From Acidovorax sp. SUPP3334 (GTDB lineage: Bacteria; Pseudomonadota; Gammaproteobacteria; Burkholderiales; Burkholderiaceae_C), in assembly GCF_030159055.1 (NCBI RefSeq), contig NZ_BQXQ01000016.1:1-64000 (forward strand): 64,000 nt of DNA, given 5' to 3'. Made by a program: the position numbers and the translations under genes. The notes beneath the pieces were generated by a model. The model was given only the letters and a program-made list of their open reading frames with translations, had not been told where the DNA came from and did no database searches. Positions 37,207 to 47,142 of the stretch are shown piece after piece; the stretch's first letter is position 1; each line of letters starts with the position of its first letter.

Positions 37207-39480
37207 ATGTCGAACACCAACAAGACCGATCAGTTCTATGACCAATTGACAACGCTGGTCGATCAATCGCTTGCAGCGGTGCTCAAGAAAGGCTCGACGA
37301 CCAATGAAAATCAAGATATAGAAAGTGCCATCGCCAACTCCAGAACCTTGCTGGAACAGATGCGCGACCGGACCAATAAGGACATTAGAGAGCTGCGCGA
37401 GCTGTCCGAATGGGACACGTTCACCATTGCTTTCTACGGTGAGACGAACGCTGGCAAATCCACCCTTATCGAGACACTACGCATTTTGCTGGGGGACAGT
37501 GAAAAACTCGCCACACAGCAGAAATTCGAGGATTTGGCCATCGATCTGCGCGTGGATCCCGAGAGCCTTGCGTCGATCGAGTTAAGCATTCAGAAGTTGC
37601 AGGCTCAACTCGCGGACAGCCAGCGACTTGCCAACCAGCTCACGCAGCAGTTGAAGAGTGAGGAGGGGGAGCAAGAGGTTGGCCTCGACGTGCTGAGGGC
37701 CACCATCGAGCACAAGCGAAAGAGCCAGAACTTTTGGCAGAAGCTGATGCGGATCTTCAAGAAGCTGGATGAGGAGAAGGCTCTGTCAGAGCGGGAGCTG
37801 GCGCTCGTGCAGCTCAAGGCAGGAAACCAGGCCAGACTGGAAACCATCGCCGCCGAGCCCCGCAAGATCCAGGCCGAGCTGGCGGCCAGGACAGGCGAAA
37901 AAGCCAACGTTGAAAGCGCGTTCACACGGCTGGCTCCTCTGCAAGATGGATGCATCATCGGCAACGGGCGCTCAGACTTCACACTCCAGTCGCATTCCTA
38001 CCGCTTCGTGGCGGGAGGCCAGCAGTTCCAATTGATCGACGTGCCTGGCATCGAAGGTGATGAGAAGCAGGTGATGAGCGCCATCGACTCGTCCGTCAAG
38101 AAAGCCCACGCGGTGTTCTACGTGACGCGCAACCCCACCCCGCCCGGCTCCGGCAGCGAGGGACAGGAGGGCACCATTGACAAGATCAAACGCCAGTTGG
38201 GCAAGCAGACCGAAGTCTGGGCTATTTTCAACAAGAGCGCGACCAACCCTCAGGTTCTGCAAGGCCAGACCTTGGTCACCCAAAACGATGCTGTCGGCCT
38301 AGCCGACATGGGCAAATCCTTGACCGCTTCGCTGGGCACTGAGACCTATAGGGGACATGTGTGCGTCAGCGGCATGCCCGCCTTTCTGGCGGCTGCCACC
38401 TGTCTGCTCCCCAACAACCACCATGTCAAAAGCCGTGAAAAGTTCCTCGCATCAATGGGACGCGATGAAATTCTCCAGCGCAGCGGCATGCATGCCTTCC
38501 TCGAGTTCCTGCGTTCGGAGCTGTGCCAGAACTTTCAGACCAAGATCCGCGATGCCAATGTAAAGAAGATTCGCAGTTGCCTGCAAGACGGCATCAGTCA
38601 CCTACATCAGGTGCGAGACAACTTCGCCAATGCTGCACAGAAGCTAGATGTGCAGCAGAAATCTGCCTCATCTCAGATCGATGGACTGCTGTCCGGGACG
38701 TCGCAGAAGCTCAAGAACGAATGCCATGACGAGCTGAGCGGCAAGAAGTCCGCCATGCGCAGGGCCATCTACGACTACATCGAAGGCGACCATAGCAGTG
38801 ACGATTTCAAAGAGCACCTGACTGGCGAGATCGACGCACTCAAGATCAGCGTCGGCCGGGATCTGGAGGCACGCTTCGCCAAGGTGTTCAAGTCGTTCAC
38901 CGATGAGGCTGAAGCCATCATCCAGAAGAATCAGAAGAACGTCAGCGAGATCCTGCACTACACGATCGATGGCCCGTTCTCATCGCTCAAACTGAACTTC
39001 AATACCGACTTCAAGATGAGCAATGGCATCAACGTCGTGGGCCTGATATCAACGCTAGGCGGAGCTGCGGCGCTGGTCTGGGCATCATTCCTTGCGTCCA
39101 ACCCAGTGGGTTGGACCACTGCGGCAGTGATCGGTGCGGTCGGTCTCGTGTTCAGTCTCTATAAAGCCGTGCGCAGCTTCTTCAGCAGCGACTACAAGAA
39201 GGAGCAGCAGCGCAAGTCCGCTGACGAGAATATTGAGAAGGTGTTCGAGAAGCTCACGGAAATGCTGGACGGCAATCTCGAATCGGCCAGCGCCAAGATC
39301 AATGAGGCCCTGCTCTCGACGAAGACCCAGATGCGCATTCCCTACGAACAGAGTCTCAACACCAAAGTGGCACTGGAGGAAATTGCCGCCAAGATGGCTA
39401 CGCTGCGGGACAAGCTCGTCCCCAAGCCGGCCTCCGCAGCCCCTGCTGCCACGCCGGCCACAGAAACCGCAACCGCCTGA
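37207..39480 (+). CDS. Dynamin-like GTPase (large, membrane-associated)
   Basis: 757 residues. P-loop GETNAGKST at residues 78-86 and G3 motif DVPG at 278-281. Unusually, about 100 residues of predicted coiled coil (QLADSQRLANQLTQQLKSEE and following) are inserted between G1 and G3. A helical bundle follows, then two hydrophobic stretches near residues 607-655 (LISTLGGAAALVWASFLASN; AAVIGAVGLVFSLYKAV) that look like the membrane paddle, and an Ala/Pro tail. Bacterial dynamins remodel membranes; some act against phage. The next gene is a second dynamin 18 bp away, resembling two-gene pairs such as LeoB/LeoC-type systems. Codon and base composition are less GC-rich than in the flanks, consistent with transfer. 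Confidence 0.85.
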   Translation: MSNTNKTDQFYDQLTTLVDQSLAAVLKKGSTTNENQDIESAIANSRTLLEQMRDRTNKDIRELRELSEWDTFTIAFYGETNAGKSTLIETLRILLGDSEKLATQQKFEDLAIDLRVDPESLASIELSIQKLQAQLADSQRLANQLTQQLKSEEGEQEVGLDVLRATIEHKRKSQNFWQKLMRIFKKLDEEKALSERELALVQLKAGNQARLETIAAEPRKIQAELAARTGEKANVESAFTRLAPLQDGCIIGNGRSDFTLQSHSYRFVAGGQQFQLIDVPGIEGDEKQVMSAIDSSVKKAHAVFYVTRNPTPPGSGSEGQEGTIDKIKRQLGKQTEVWAIFNKSATNPQVLQGQTLVTQNDAVGLADMGKSLTASLGTETYRGHVCVSGMPAFLAAATCLLPNNHHVKSREKFLASMGRDEILQRSGMHAFLEFLRSELCQNFQTKIRDANVKKIRSCLQDGISHLHQVRDNFANAAQKLDVQQKSASSQIDGLLSGTSQKLKNECHDELSGKKSAMRRAIYDYIEGDHSSDDFKEHLTGEIDALKISVGRDLEARFAKVFKSFTDEAEAIIQKNQKNVSEILHYTIDGPFSSLKLNFNTDFKMSNGINVVGLISTLGGAAALVWASFLASNPVGWTTAAVIGAVGLVFSLYKAVRSFFSSDYKKEQQRKSADENIEKVFEKLTEMLDGNLESASAKINEALLSTKTQMRIPYEQSLNTKVALEEIAAKMATLRDKLVPKPASAAPAATPATETATA

Positions 39481-39498
39481 ATACTGGAGCAACGTCAC

Positions 39499-41361
39499 AT
39501 GACCAGCGCAATTCATTCATTCGAACAGCAAAAGCAGCAAGCCCTTGGAATCCTGTCCAAACTCAGCACGTTCGTGCAGGAGGGACGCAGTCTGGGCATC
39601 CATGTCCATCCAGATCTCGTGATGAAGCTGGAGAAATCGGTGCGGGAAGCGACGGAGCAGAAGCTCAAGGTCGCTCTGATCGGTGGCTTCTCCGAAGGCA
39701 AGACATCGATCGCCGCCGCCTGGCTGGAGGAACTGGATCGCAAGAGCATGAACATCAGCCAGGCGGAGTCGTCTAGCGAAGTCCAGATCTATGAATACAA
39801 GGATCAGTTGCAGATCATCGACACACCCGGGCTGTTCGGCTTCAAGGAAAAGACCAACGCCACGAGCCAGGAAATCGAGAAGTACAAAGACATCACCAAG
39901 CACTACGTGAGCGAAGCTCACCTCGTGCTGTATGTGATGAATTCAGCCAACCCAATCAAGGAAAGTCACACGGAAGACCTGAAATGGCTGTTCCGCACGC
40001 TCAACTTGCTGCCTCGCACCGTGTTCGTTCTCAGCCGCTTCGACGACGTTGCAGACGTGGCGGAGGATTCAGATTTTCAGGATAAATTCTTCGTCAAGAA
40101 GAACTCGGTGACCAAGCGGCTGAATGACGTATTGGAGCTGACTCCGCAGGAGCAGAGCGATCTTTCCGTTGTCGCCGTCTCGGCCAATCCCTTCGACATG
40201 GGCGTCGACCACTGGTTGCGCAATCTGTCTGAGTTCCGCAACCTCTCTCGCATTGGCGTGCTGCAAAGCGCGACTCAGCAGAAGATTGAGCGCAATGGGG
40301 GACTGATCTCGCTGGCGAACGAGACCCAGAAATCCATCATCGCCGACGTCATCACCCAACAGCTTCCGGCCGCCAAGGAAGCATATGCCTTGCTGGCGGA
40401 CGAAGCGCGGCGGATCACCGAGATCAAGCAAAGTCAGGCCCACGAACTGCAAAAAGTCCACGGCAACATCGCGCAAGCTCAGACGCGACTTCGTGGTCGC
40501 CTGTTGCGCTACTTCGAGGATCTGCAACTGCAGACCCGGAAAGTAGGGCTACCCACCTTCGATGACTTCATGCACCGCGAGATTGGAAATGAAGGTTGCT
40601 TGGTCCAGCAGCGTATCCAGGAAATATTCAGTGAGGAAATCAGCAGCATCAACTCGGATCTGTACCGCATACAGATGAACGTCAACAACGAGTTGAAGCA
40701 CTACGACGACGTGTTGAACGCCATGAGCAAAAAGGGCGTCAAGTTCCTCTCACAGCCGGGTTTCATGACCAAAGACAATGTCCTGCTGGCTCGCGATGGA
40801 CTGAATGCCGCCACGAAAATGGTGGGACTGGACATCAGCAAGTACCTCAAGTTCAAACCTTGGGGCGCCACCAAGCTGGCGAACAGCCTCGGCAGCGCGG
40901 TGGCCATTCTGGGTGTCGCGCTTGAGGTGTGGGACAGCTACAAGGAACAGGAGCGTCAGGCACAGTTTGCCAAGGTGATCGAGAGCATGATTTCCAACTT
41001 CCAGACCCAGTCCAAAGAAGTGGTTCAGCTGATCGACGCACCAGACTTTGCCGACCAGTTCTTCCCAACCTTCGTGACTCTCAAGCAGCAACTCAACTCC
41101 ATTGACCGAGAGATGGGCGCGCTGCATGAACGTCAAGTGCGGTTCAAGAAGTGGTACGACGACGGCACCACCATCGACGGTGAGTTTCGCGAGATCAACA
41201 GTCACGGCGGAAATCATCAGGCGGCCTGGGAAAGCGTGCCGGAGATTGTGATCGATACCAAGCCGATCATTGAAACCATCACGCCAAAGGCTACACCCGC
41301 AAAGCCTCAAGCAGAGACTGAACCGGCGAAGGCATCGCTCTGGTCCAGATTGTTCTCGTGA
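39499..41361 (+). CDS. Dynamin-like GTPase, partner (LeoA-like)
   Basis: 620 residues. P-loop GGFSEGKTS at 62-70, G3 DTPGLFGF from 108, and G4-like SRFDD at 179-183. The GGFSxGKTS form of the P-loop and the start VALIGGFSEGKTSIAAAW resemble LeoA of enterotoxigenic E. coli. A long helical region follows, with a weakly hydrophobic patch near WGATKLANSLGSAVAILGVA as a possible lipid-binding tip, and a Pro/Lys-rich tail ending SLWSRLFS. It is cotranscribed with the preceding dynamin and likely forms a hetero-oligomer with it. The role in phage defence or vesicle release is inference. Confidence 0.85.
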   Translation: MTSAIHSFEQQKQQALGILSKLSTFVQEGRSLGIHVHPDLVMKLEKSVREATEQKLKVALIGGFSEGKTSIAAAWLEELDRKSMNISQAESSSEVQIYEYKDQLQIIDTPGLFGFKEKTNATSQEIEKYKDITKHYVSEAHLVLYVMNSANPIKESHTEDLKWLFRTLNLLPRTVFVLSRFDDVADVAEDSDFQDKFFVKKNSVTKRLNDVLELTPQEQSDLSVVAVSANPFDMGVDHWLRNLSEFRNLSRIGVLQSATQQKIERNGGLISLANETQKSIIADVITQQLPAAKEAYALLADEARRITEIKQSQAHELQKVHGNIAQAQTRLRGRLLRYFEDLQLQTRKVGLPTFDDFMHREIGNEGCLVQQRIQEIFSEEISSINSDLYRIQMNVNNELKHYDDVLNAMSKKGVKFLSQPGFMTKDNVLLARDGLNAATKMVGLDISKYLKFKPWGATKLANSLGSAVAILGVALEVWDSYKEQERQAQFAKVIESMISNFQTQSKEVVQLIDAPDFADQFFPTFVTLKQQLNSIDREMGALHERQVRFKKWYDDGTTIDGEFREINSHGGNHQAAWESVPEIVIDTKPIIETITPKATPAKPQAETEPAKASLWSRLFS

Positions 41362-41586
41362 TCTCAATGGGTCTTCCGCAACGCGTTGGGCGAACTGTAT
41401 GCTTTCATCGCGCTTGATTCTCTCGCTCCTTCGCGTGAGCCGACTCGCGGTGCCACGAACGTGGCGGGACTTTGCCCGTTCCCCAGCCTTACCCGCCGCT
41501 AGCGGCCTACTATCAGAAAGGGATGGCAAGGCATGGACTGCACACTTGAACAAGAAGTTCGGTGTTCCTGAGCGCTGGCTGCGCGC

Positions 41587-41815
41587 TCAGCTCACCATCC
41601 GTTGCAGGTAGCCCATGACCTCCCACGCCCCGAAGGACCGGGCAATGTCCCAGCAGCTATGGCCTTCTGCATCAGGCTGAAGTGGATCGCCTCCGTGCCT
41701 GCAGCACATCAGGTTGAACAGTTCGGGGAGATCGTTTTCCGCGGCTAGCATGAGCGGCGTGCGGCCGCGCGTAGGGTAAGAATGCGAAGCATTGGGTTGA
41801 GCGCCGGCCTCGAGC
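41587..41815 (-). pseudogene. C-terminal fragment of an ankyrin-repeat protein
   Basis: The minus-strand frame gives one clear ankyrin repeat (GRTPLMLAAENDLPELFNLM) followed by GGDPLQPDAEGHSCWDIARS and FGAWEVMGYLQRMVS. The upstream part is cut exactly where the right IS copy begins at 41816, so most of the gene has been lost to an IS-associated deletion. The frame stays open into the IS, giving a meaningless fused start. Confidence 0.75.
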
Positions 41816-42669
41816 GAGCGGGTTGCGGGCAAGTCGCCCATCCATCTTCATGTGCCCAATGGCGGGCTCGATGGCACTGCGCCTTTTGATCATGGCCTTG
41901 AGCGTTCGGGGGATGCTTGAACTGCCTGGCGTGCGCGTAGCGCCCGATCTGCGCGGCCAGTCGAGGAGCCACGCGGTTGTAGTTCTGGCGCAATTGCAGG
42001 CCGTGCTCCTGGGCCACCTTCACCAGGTGCTGGCGGCTCTTGTCCAGCAACCGGCTGTCGGTGGGATGGGCGATGGCCTTGGGCATGACGGTCGTGTCCA
42101 CGATCACACTGTCCACGCTGGAGGCACGCACGACGCCACCGCGCCGGGCGGCCTCGATGCTGGCCGCCAGCAGCGTCTGCACGCCTTCCTCTCCAACGCG
42201 CTTTCTCCAGCGCGTCAGGCTGGACGGGTCGATGGGCGCCTCGGTCTGCAGGTAGGTCTCGCCACACAAGAACTGCCAGTACGGGTTCTCCACCCAGGTG
42301 TTCACCACTGCCTCGTCAGAGGCATCGAAGGCGTGCTGCAGGTACAGCAGCCCAGCCACCAGCCGCGGCGGCAACGCGGGTCGGCCTCGTGCGGACGTGA
42401 AAGAAGCTGCGAAGGTGCGCTCGATCTCGGCCCAGTCGATCAGTGCGGCCAGCTTGACCAGCGGGTGACGCATGTTGATCAACTCGTCCAGACGGGAGAT
42501 GAACAACTCGCCGCTCTGCGGCTGCGAAGGCTTCGGGCCCATCGGAATCCTCGGAGGAATTTGCAAGAAAACAGAGATAGGCAAAACCATACCTTGCAAA
42601 GGCTGCGGCCATCAACCCCAAGAACTGCAAGCAAGATCAACGACTTGCGAATTGTTCAGGACGGACTTC
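41816..42669 (-). mobile_element. Defective IS5-like element, right copy (3' truncated)
   Basis: Inverted relative to the left copy. It retains the 5' end AAGTCCGTCCTGAACAA at 42669-42653 and most of the transposase: GELFISRLDELINMRHPLVK, then the IS5-family block RPALPPRLVAGLLYLQHAFD, YWQFLCGETYLQTEAPIDPS, and DSVIVDTTVMPKAIAHP with the first catalytic Asp. Homology to the left copy stops at 41816 (after LARNPL), so about 250 bp of the 3' end, including the other terminal repeat, are missing. A frameshift-like change near HPPNAQGHDQ also disturbs the frame, as in the left copy. Confidence 0.88.
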
Positions 42670-42786
42670 ATGGTGCAGGCTGGCGAAGCGCTGGCGGATG
42701 GCGGTGTCGAACGCGTCGTCTTTGGCAAACCATTGCTGGGGCGTGCTGTCTTCGAACCAGAAGGACAGGACGCCGCGTTGCGGCAT
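42670..42786 (-). pseudogene. N-terminal fragment of a DUF924-family protein
   Basis: Minus-strand translation from an ATG at 42786 reads GVLSFWFEDSTPQQWFAKDD, then AFDTAIRQRFASLHHE, the beginning of the DUF924 family (pattern VLxFWFG...WFxKDxxFDxxIRxRF). The frame is broken off by the right IS copy at 42669. The rest of the gene is not in the window. Confidence 0.8.
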
Positions 42787-42950
42787 CAGGCAGTGCAGTG
42801 TTCATGGTGGGCGGTGTCAACAGGGGCGGCGAAGTGAAAAGGCGGACGAACAGCGGATGAGCGCCGGACGAACGAAAGCCGCCGCCCGGCATGCGGAGCG
42901 GCGGCTGCGGGCCGCAAGCTGCGGTGCGCAGCCTGCGGATCGACCGGACT

Positions 42951-43853
42951 TTAACGGCCCTTCAGGTTGCCCTGGGCATCGGCGATCACGATCTCGACGC
43001 GGCGGTTCATGGCGCGGCCTTCAGGCGAGCCGTTCTCGGCCACCGGGTACGACTTGCCGTAGCCGCGTGCCGTGATGCGGCTGGTGTCCACGCCGCGCTG
43101 CACCAGCGCGTCGCGCACCGCTTGGGCACGGCGCTCCGACAGTTCCTGATTGTAGCTGTCCGAGCCCACGCTGTCGGTGTAGCCCTCGATCAGCAGCTTG
43201 CGTTCAGGGAACTGCTTGAGGAAGTTGGCCAGCTTGTCCAGGCGGGGAGCGGCCTGGGCGGACAGGTCCGCCTTGTTGAACGCGAAGAGGACATCGCCCA
43301 GCGTGACCAGCAGGCCGCGCTCGGTTTGCTGGCCTTCGATCTCGCGCAGTTGCGCTTCGAGCTGGCGCACGCGGTCTTGCGCGGCGCGCGCTTGTGCCTG
43401 CTGCTGCGCTGCCAGTTGCTCGGCCGTCATGGCGCGGGCCTGGGCGGCTTGAGCGTTGCGGGCCGAGGCTTCGGCTTCGCGGGTGCGGGCTTCCAGGCGC
43501 AGGCGATCGGTTTCGCTGCCGGCCTGCTTGATCTCGGCATCCAGGCGGCGGGCCTGTGCCGTGTTCGTGGCGATCGCAGCGCGCTGCGTGGCCAGATAGG
43601 CCAGGTGGTTGGCTTCGGACTCGTCCTTTTCGTCGCGCAGCACGTGGTCGGCGCGGGCCAGCGTGTCGGTGGCCGACTTCAGTTCGAGCTGTGCATATTG
43701 GCTGACCGCCGGGTCGGTGGCAGCGCGGTTCACGGCGGAGCGGGCCTGCTCGACGGCAGGCAGGGGGCCGGGCGATGCGCAGGCGGCCAGCAGGCCGGCG
43801 GCGAGCAAGGCTGCGGCCAGTGCGGAAGTGCGGCGGAGGGTGGATGACTGCAT
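42951..43853 (-). CDS. OmpA/MotB-family lipoprotein with DUF4398-type N-terminus
   Basis: 300 residues. Lipoprotein signal with lipobox LLAAC (ALLAAGLLAACASPG), then a helical Ala/Gln/Arg-rich coiled-coil region of about 150 residues (ARSAVNRAATDPAVSQYAQL; AQQQAQARAAQDRVRQLEAQ) and a C-terminal OmpA domain with LLIEGYTDSVGSDSYNQELS and RITARGYGKSYPVAENGSPE, which binds peptidoglycan. The ATG at 43853 follows GAAGGA by seven bases; the frame extends to a TTG further up. It pairs with the shorter DUF4398 lipoprotein gene upstream. Confidence 0.92.
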   Translation of the reverse strand: MQSSTLRRTSALAAALLAAGLLAACASPGPLPAVEQARSAVNRAATDPAVSQYAQLELKSATDTLARADHVLRDEKDESEANHLAYLATQRAAIATNTAQARRLDAEIKQAGSETDRLRLEARTREAEASARNAQAAQARAMTAEQLAAQQQAQARAAQDRVRQLEAQLREIEGQQTERGLLVTLGDVLFAFNKADLSAQAAPRLDKLANFLKQFPERKLLIEGYTDSVGSDSYNQELSERRAQAVRDALVQRGVDTSRITARGYGKSYPVAENGSPEGRAMNRRVEIVIADAQGNLKGR

Positions 43854-43945
43854 GGTGTTGTCCTTCAAATCGGGTGGGAGCTACGGCGCGGCAACGGTGC
43901 CGGCGGTGCAAAAGAGGGGCCCGCGGGCCCCAGGCGCATCAGCGA

Positions 43946-44440
43946 TCAGCGGGCCGGAGGCATCGCGCCTGGCATGGGGGCCGGCATGGGCCTTTGCATG
44001 GGCGCTGGCATGGGTGCCGCCATGGGCGCGGGAGCAGCGGCTGGCGCAGGCATGGTGCCGGCGACCGGAGGCGCACGGCGGGTGATTTCGTCCTGCAGCG
44101 ACTGGATGCTGGCCTTGACCTGCTGCAGCGTGGCAGCGTTGTCCGCGGCTTCTGCCTTGGTTTCGGCCACGCGGGCGTCGGCTTCGGCTTCGGCAGCCAG
44201 GCGGCGGGCGCGTGTGTAGTCCTTGCTGTCCAGGGCCTGCTGGGCCTGCGACCACTTGTCGCGGGCGCTCTGCAGTTCCACCGGGGCATTGGCCGCGACC
44301 TTGGGCGCCGTCGTCGCCCGATCGACGGCGGTGCGGCTCACCGCCATTTGCTCCGTGGGCTTGGGGGTGGAGGAACAGGCCGCGAGCGCGCCCAGCGCCA
44401 CCACGGCAGTGGCAGTTCGGATCAGGGTGAAAGTCGACAT
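43946..44440 (-). CDS. DUF4398-containing lipoprotein
   Basis: 164 residues. Lipobox LAACSS after a short signal (ATAVVALGALAACSS), a DUF4398-like helical hairpin (AVSRTAVDRATTAPKVAANA; DYTRARRLAAEAEADARVAE) and a Pro/Met/Ala-rich tail with repeats of AP-M-A-P (MAAPMPAPMQRPMPAPMPG). It lies 92 bp upstream of the OmpA-like lipoprotein whose N-terminus has the same domain, so the pair probably act together at the outer membrane-peptidoglycan interface. Confidence 0.88.
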   Translation of the reverse strand: MSTFTLIRTATAVVALGALAACSSTPKPTEQMAVSRTAVDRATTAPKVAANAPVELQSARDKWSQAQQALDSKDYTRARRLAAEAEADARVAETKAEAADNAATLQQVKASIQSLQDEITRRAPPVAGTMPAPAAAPAPMAAPMPAPMQRPMPAPMPGAMPPAR

Positions 44441-44661
44441 ATTTTTTTCTCCGGACAGGGATGAAATGGCGCTGTGGAGGGGAAGCGAGTGCTCCGCCGC
44501 AACAGGTATCCGATTGTTCGAGCCCAGCCGTGCCGCTGGCGTAGGCCCACCGCAGCAAGCCGCGTGGGCCATGTCCGACGAAACGTGTGCAATTGCTTCC
44601 GGACGCAACGGCAGAACCGGCATTGAAAACAGAGGCCGGGGTGCATTGGCGCCGCCCAACA

Positions 44662-44686
44662 AAAAACGCGCCCGAAGGCGCGTTTT
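44662..44686 (-). terminator. Rho-independent terminator after gapA
   Basis: AAAAACGCGCC, loop CGAA, GGCGCGTTTTT is a symmetric terminator hairpin 33 bp beyond the gapA stop, with A/T runs on both sides so it can work in either direction. Confidence 0.9.
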
Positions 44687-44718
44687 TGGTTTTTGCAGGA
44701 CAGCGGGTGCTGGCTGGA

Positions 44719-45771
<1,053 letters not shown>

Positions 45772-46566
45772 TCAAGAGCCACCCAGTACGTTGTTCATGA
45801 AAAGCTCGCCCTTTCTCGCCGGGAGAATGCTTTTCAGAAAATCCGGTGCCCGGGGCGTCAGGCCCCCGCACTCGTTGATGCACGCCGTGTCGGTCATCGC
45901 CGAGGTATCCGGGCTTAGCATGGGCTTGAAGCCCCTGTTCTTATTGGCGCCCACGGCCCCGTTGCGGTCCCAGATGGCCAAAGCCGTGGCTTTGGAAACC
46001 GGTTTGGCCATGGCAATCACCTGCGACTTGGTCACGGTGCCGACCGCGATGTGAAAGCCAATCAGGTTGGATACCAGATCCTCCTGACTGAACCCGCTGT
46101 CCGTGATGAACTTGGGAAAGTACTCCTGGTAATTTTCGAATTCCAGGCTGACTTCCATGAAGATCGCCAACGCCACGGATTTCTTTTCGTTAGTGGACAG
46201 GTTGTGGCGCACGATGTACTCCCGCGACACGCCTGTAGACAGGTTGGCGCCGAACACGCGCTTACCCATATCCTGCTTGTACGTTAACTTGAAACCGGTG
46301 GAAGACTTGTTGGGAAATTTCGCAGCAGGATAGACATTCGACAACGCCGGCAGCGTGCAGATCTGCCGATGGGCGCCCAGGCAGTGCCGCACATCCGGGC
46401 CTCCCGCATTGATTTCTTTCCAAAGCGCGGAAGCTCCTGTGTGCGCACGGGTGGATTTGGGGTCCATGTGGCCCAGGTCCAGCCAGCCCAGATGGCATGT
46501 GTATACGAGGCCATAGGCTTTCGCCGCGGCTTCGCTCCCATCCACAATATTTTCGCGCTTACTCAT
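45772..46566 (-). CDS. Uncharacterised protein (possibly DUF4056-like)
   Basis: 264 residues, no signal peptide. Near the N-terminus comes YGLVYTCHLGWLDLGHMDP, whose G-x-x-D-x-x-H pattern recalls DUF4056 proteins; this is from memory and unverified. Other stretches include IVRHNLSTNEKKSVALAIFM and DSGFSQEDLVSNLIGFHIAV, and INECGGLTPRAPDFLKSILP at the end. Base composition is less GC-rich than gapA or tkt, and the gene lies between these with another unknown gene 14 bp upstream, so the pair looks like an inserted two-gene module. Confidence 0.7.
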   Translation of the reverse strand: MSKRENIVDGSEAAAKAYGLVYTCHLGWLDLGHMDPKSTRAHTGASALWKEINAGGPDVRHCLGAHRQICTLPALSNVYPAAKFPNKSSTGFKLTYKQDMGKRVFGANLSTGVSREYIVRHNLSTNEKKSVALAIFMEVSLEFENYQEYFPKFITDSGFSQEDLVSNLIGFHIAVGTVTKSQVIAMAKPVSKATALAIWDRNGAVGANKNRGFKPMLSPDTSAMTDTACINECGGLTPRAPDFLKSILPARKGELFMNNVLGGS

Positions 46567-46580
46567 TCTTCTCCAGCGGT

Positions 46581-47045
46581 TTAATCGTTTTCCAGAAAAT
46601 CGAGGGTGACCTCTTTGCAGGTGCCCGCGTCTGCAATGAATATGTCAATCGACACAAAATCCTGCTGCGCACAAACGAGCATCAGGTGTTTCTTGTTGCC
46701 GGTGCTCTGGATCCCATCCTTCATCTCGCACGATTGCTTATCGAATGTGCTTTGATAAGAACGGAACAAGTCAGCGGCGCTTTTCAAGCTACCGTAGGTG
46801 ACCGACGAATAGGGATGGCTCTCGCCGTCGCGGCCCTTCCAACGGTATTTGGGCTTTTCGCATTCATCCAGAATTTCCACTGACCGAAGATGCCCAGGCG
46901 CGCCAAGGCGGTAAACAAGAGAGCCTCGATCCACTCCGCTGGATTCGAACAATGCACCTGCCATGAAAAGCGCTGCAGCGCCGCAAAGCAGAAAGCCGCC
47001 TCCAATGGCAGCCATGATTTTGATAGTTCGGGAGGCTCGCTTCAT
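46581..47045 (-). CDS. Uncharacterised membrane-anchored or exported protein
   Basis: 154 residues. Basic start (MKRASRTIKI) and one hydrophobic segment (AAIGGGFLLCGAAALFMAGA), then a mostly soluble part with several Cys (ILDECEKPKY, DKQSCEMKDG, LMLVCAQQD, GTCKEVTLDF) that could form disulfides outside the cytoplasm. No family recognised. It is the first gene of a pair with the downstream 264-residue protein (14-bp gap), so a joint function such as an envelope or toxin-immunity pair can be imagined but is not supported by a motif. Confidence 0.65.
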   Translation of the reverse strand: MKRASRTIKIMAAIGGGFLLCGAAALFMAGALFESSGVDRGSLVYRLGAPGHLRSVEILDECEKPKYRWKGRDGESHPYSSVTYGSLKSAADLFRSYQSTFDKQSCEMKDGIQSTGNKKHLMLVCAQQDFVSIDIFIADAGTCKEVTLDFLEND

Positions 47046-47142
47046 TCCGGCAGATGGTTCCTGAGTTCAAGCGCGAGAGGAGATACCTGCCAACTTGCGG
47101 AACAGGTTGGCAGGCTCGCTCCATCTCGCCGGGTTGGATCGA

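Noticed and set aside
36471-42669. Active composite transposon carrying the dynamin genes
   Set aside because: Both IS copies have deletions, the right copy lacks one end, and no matching target duplication was found. The island is IS-bounded but not a mobile unit now.
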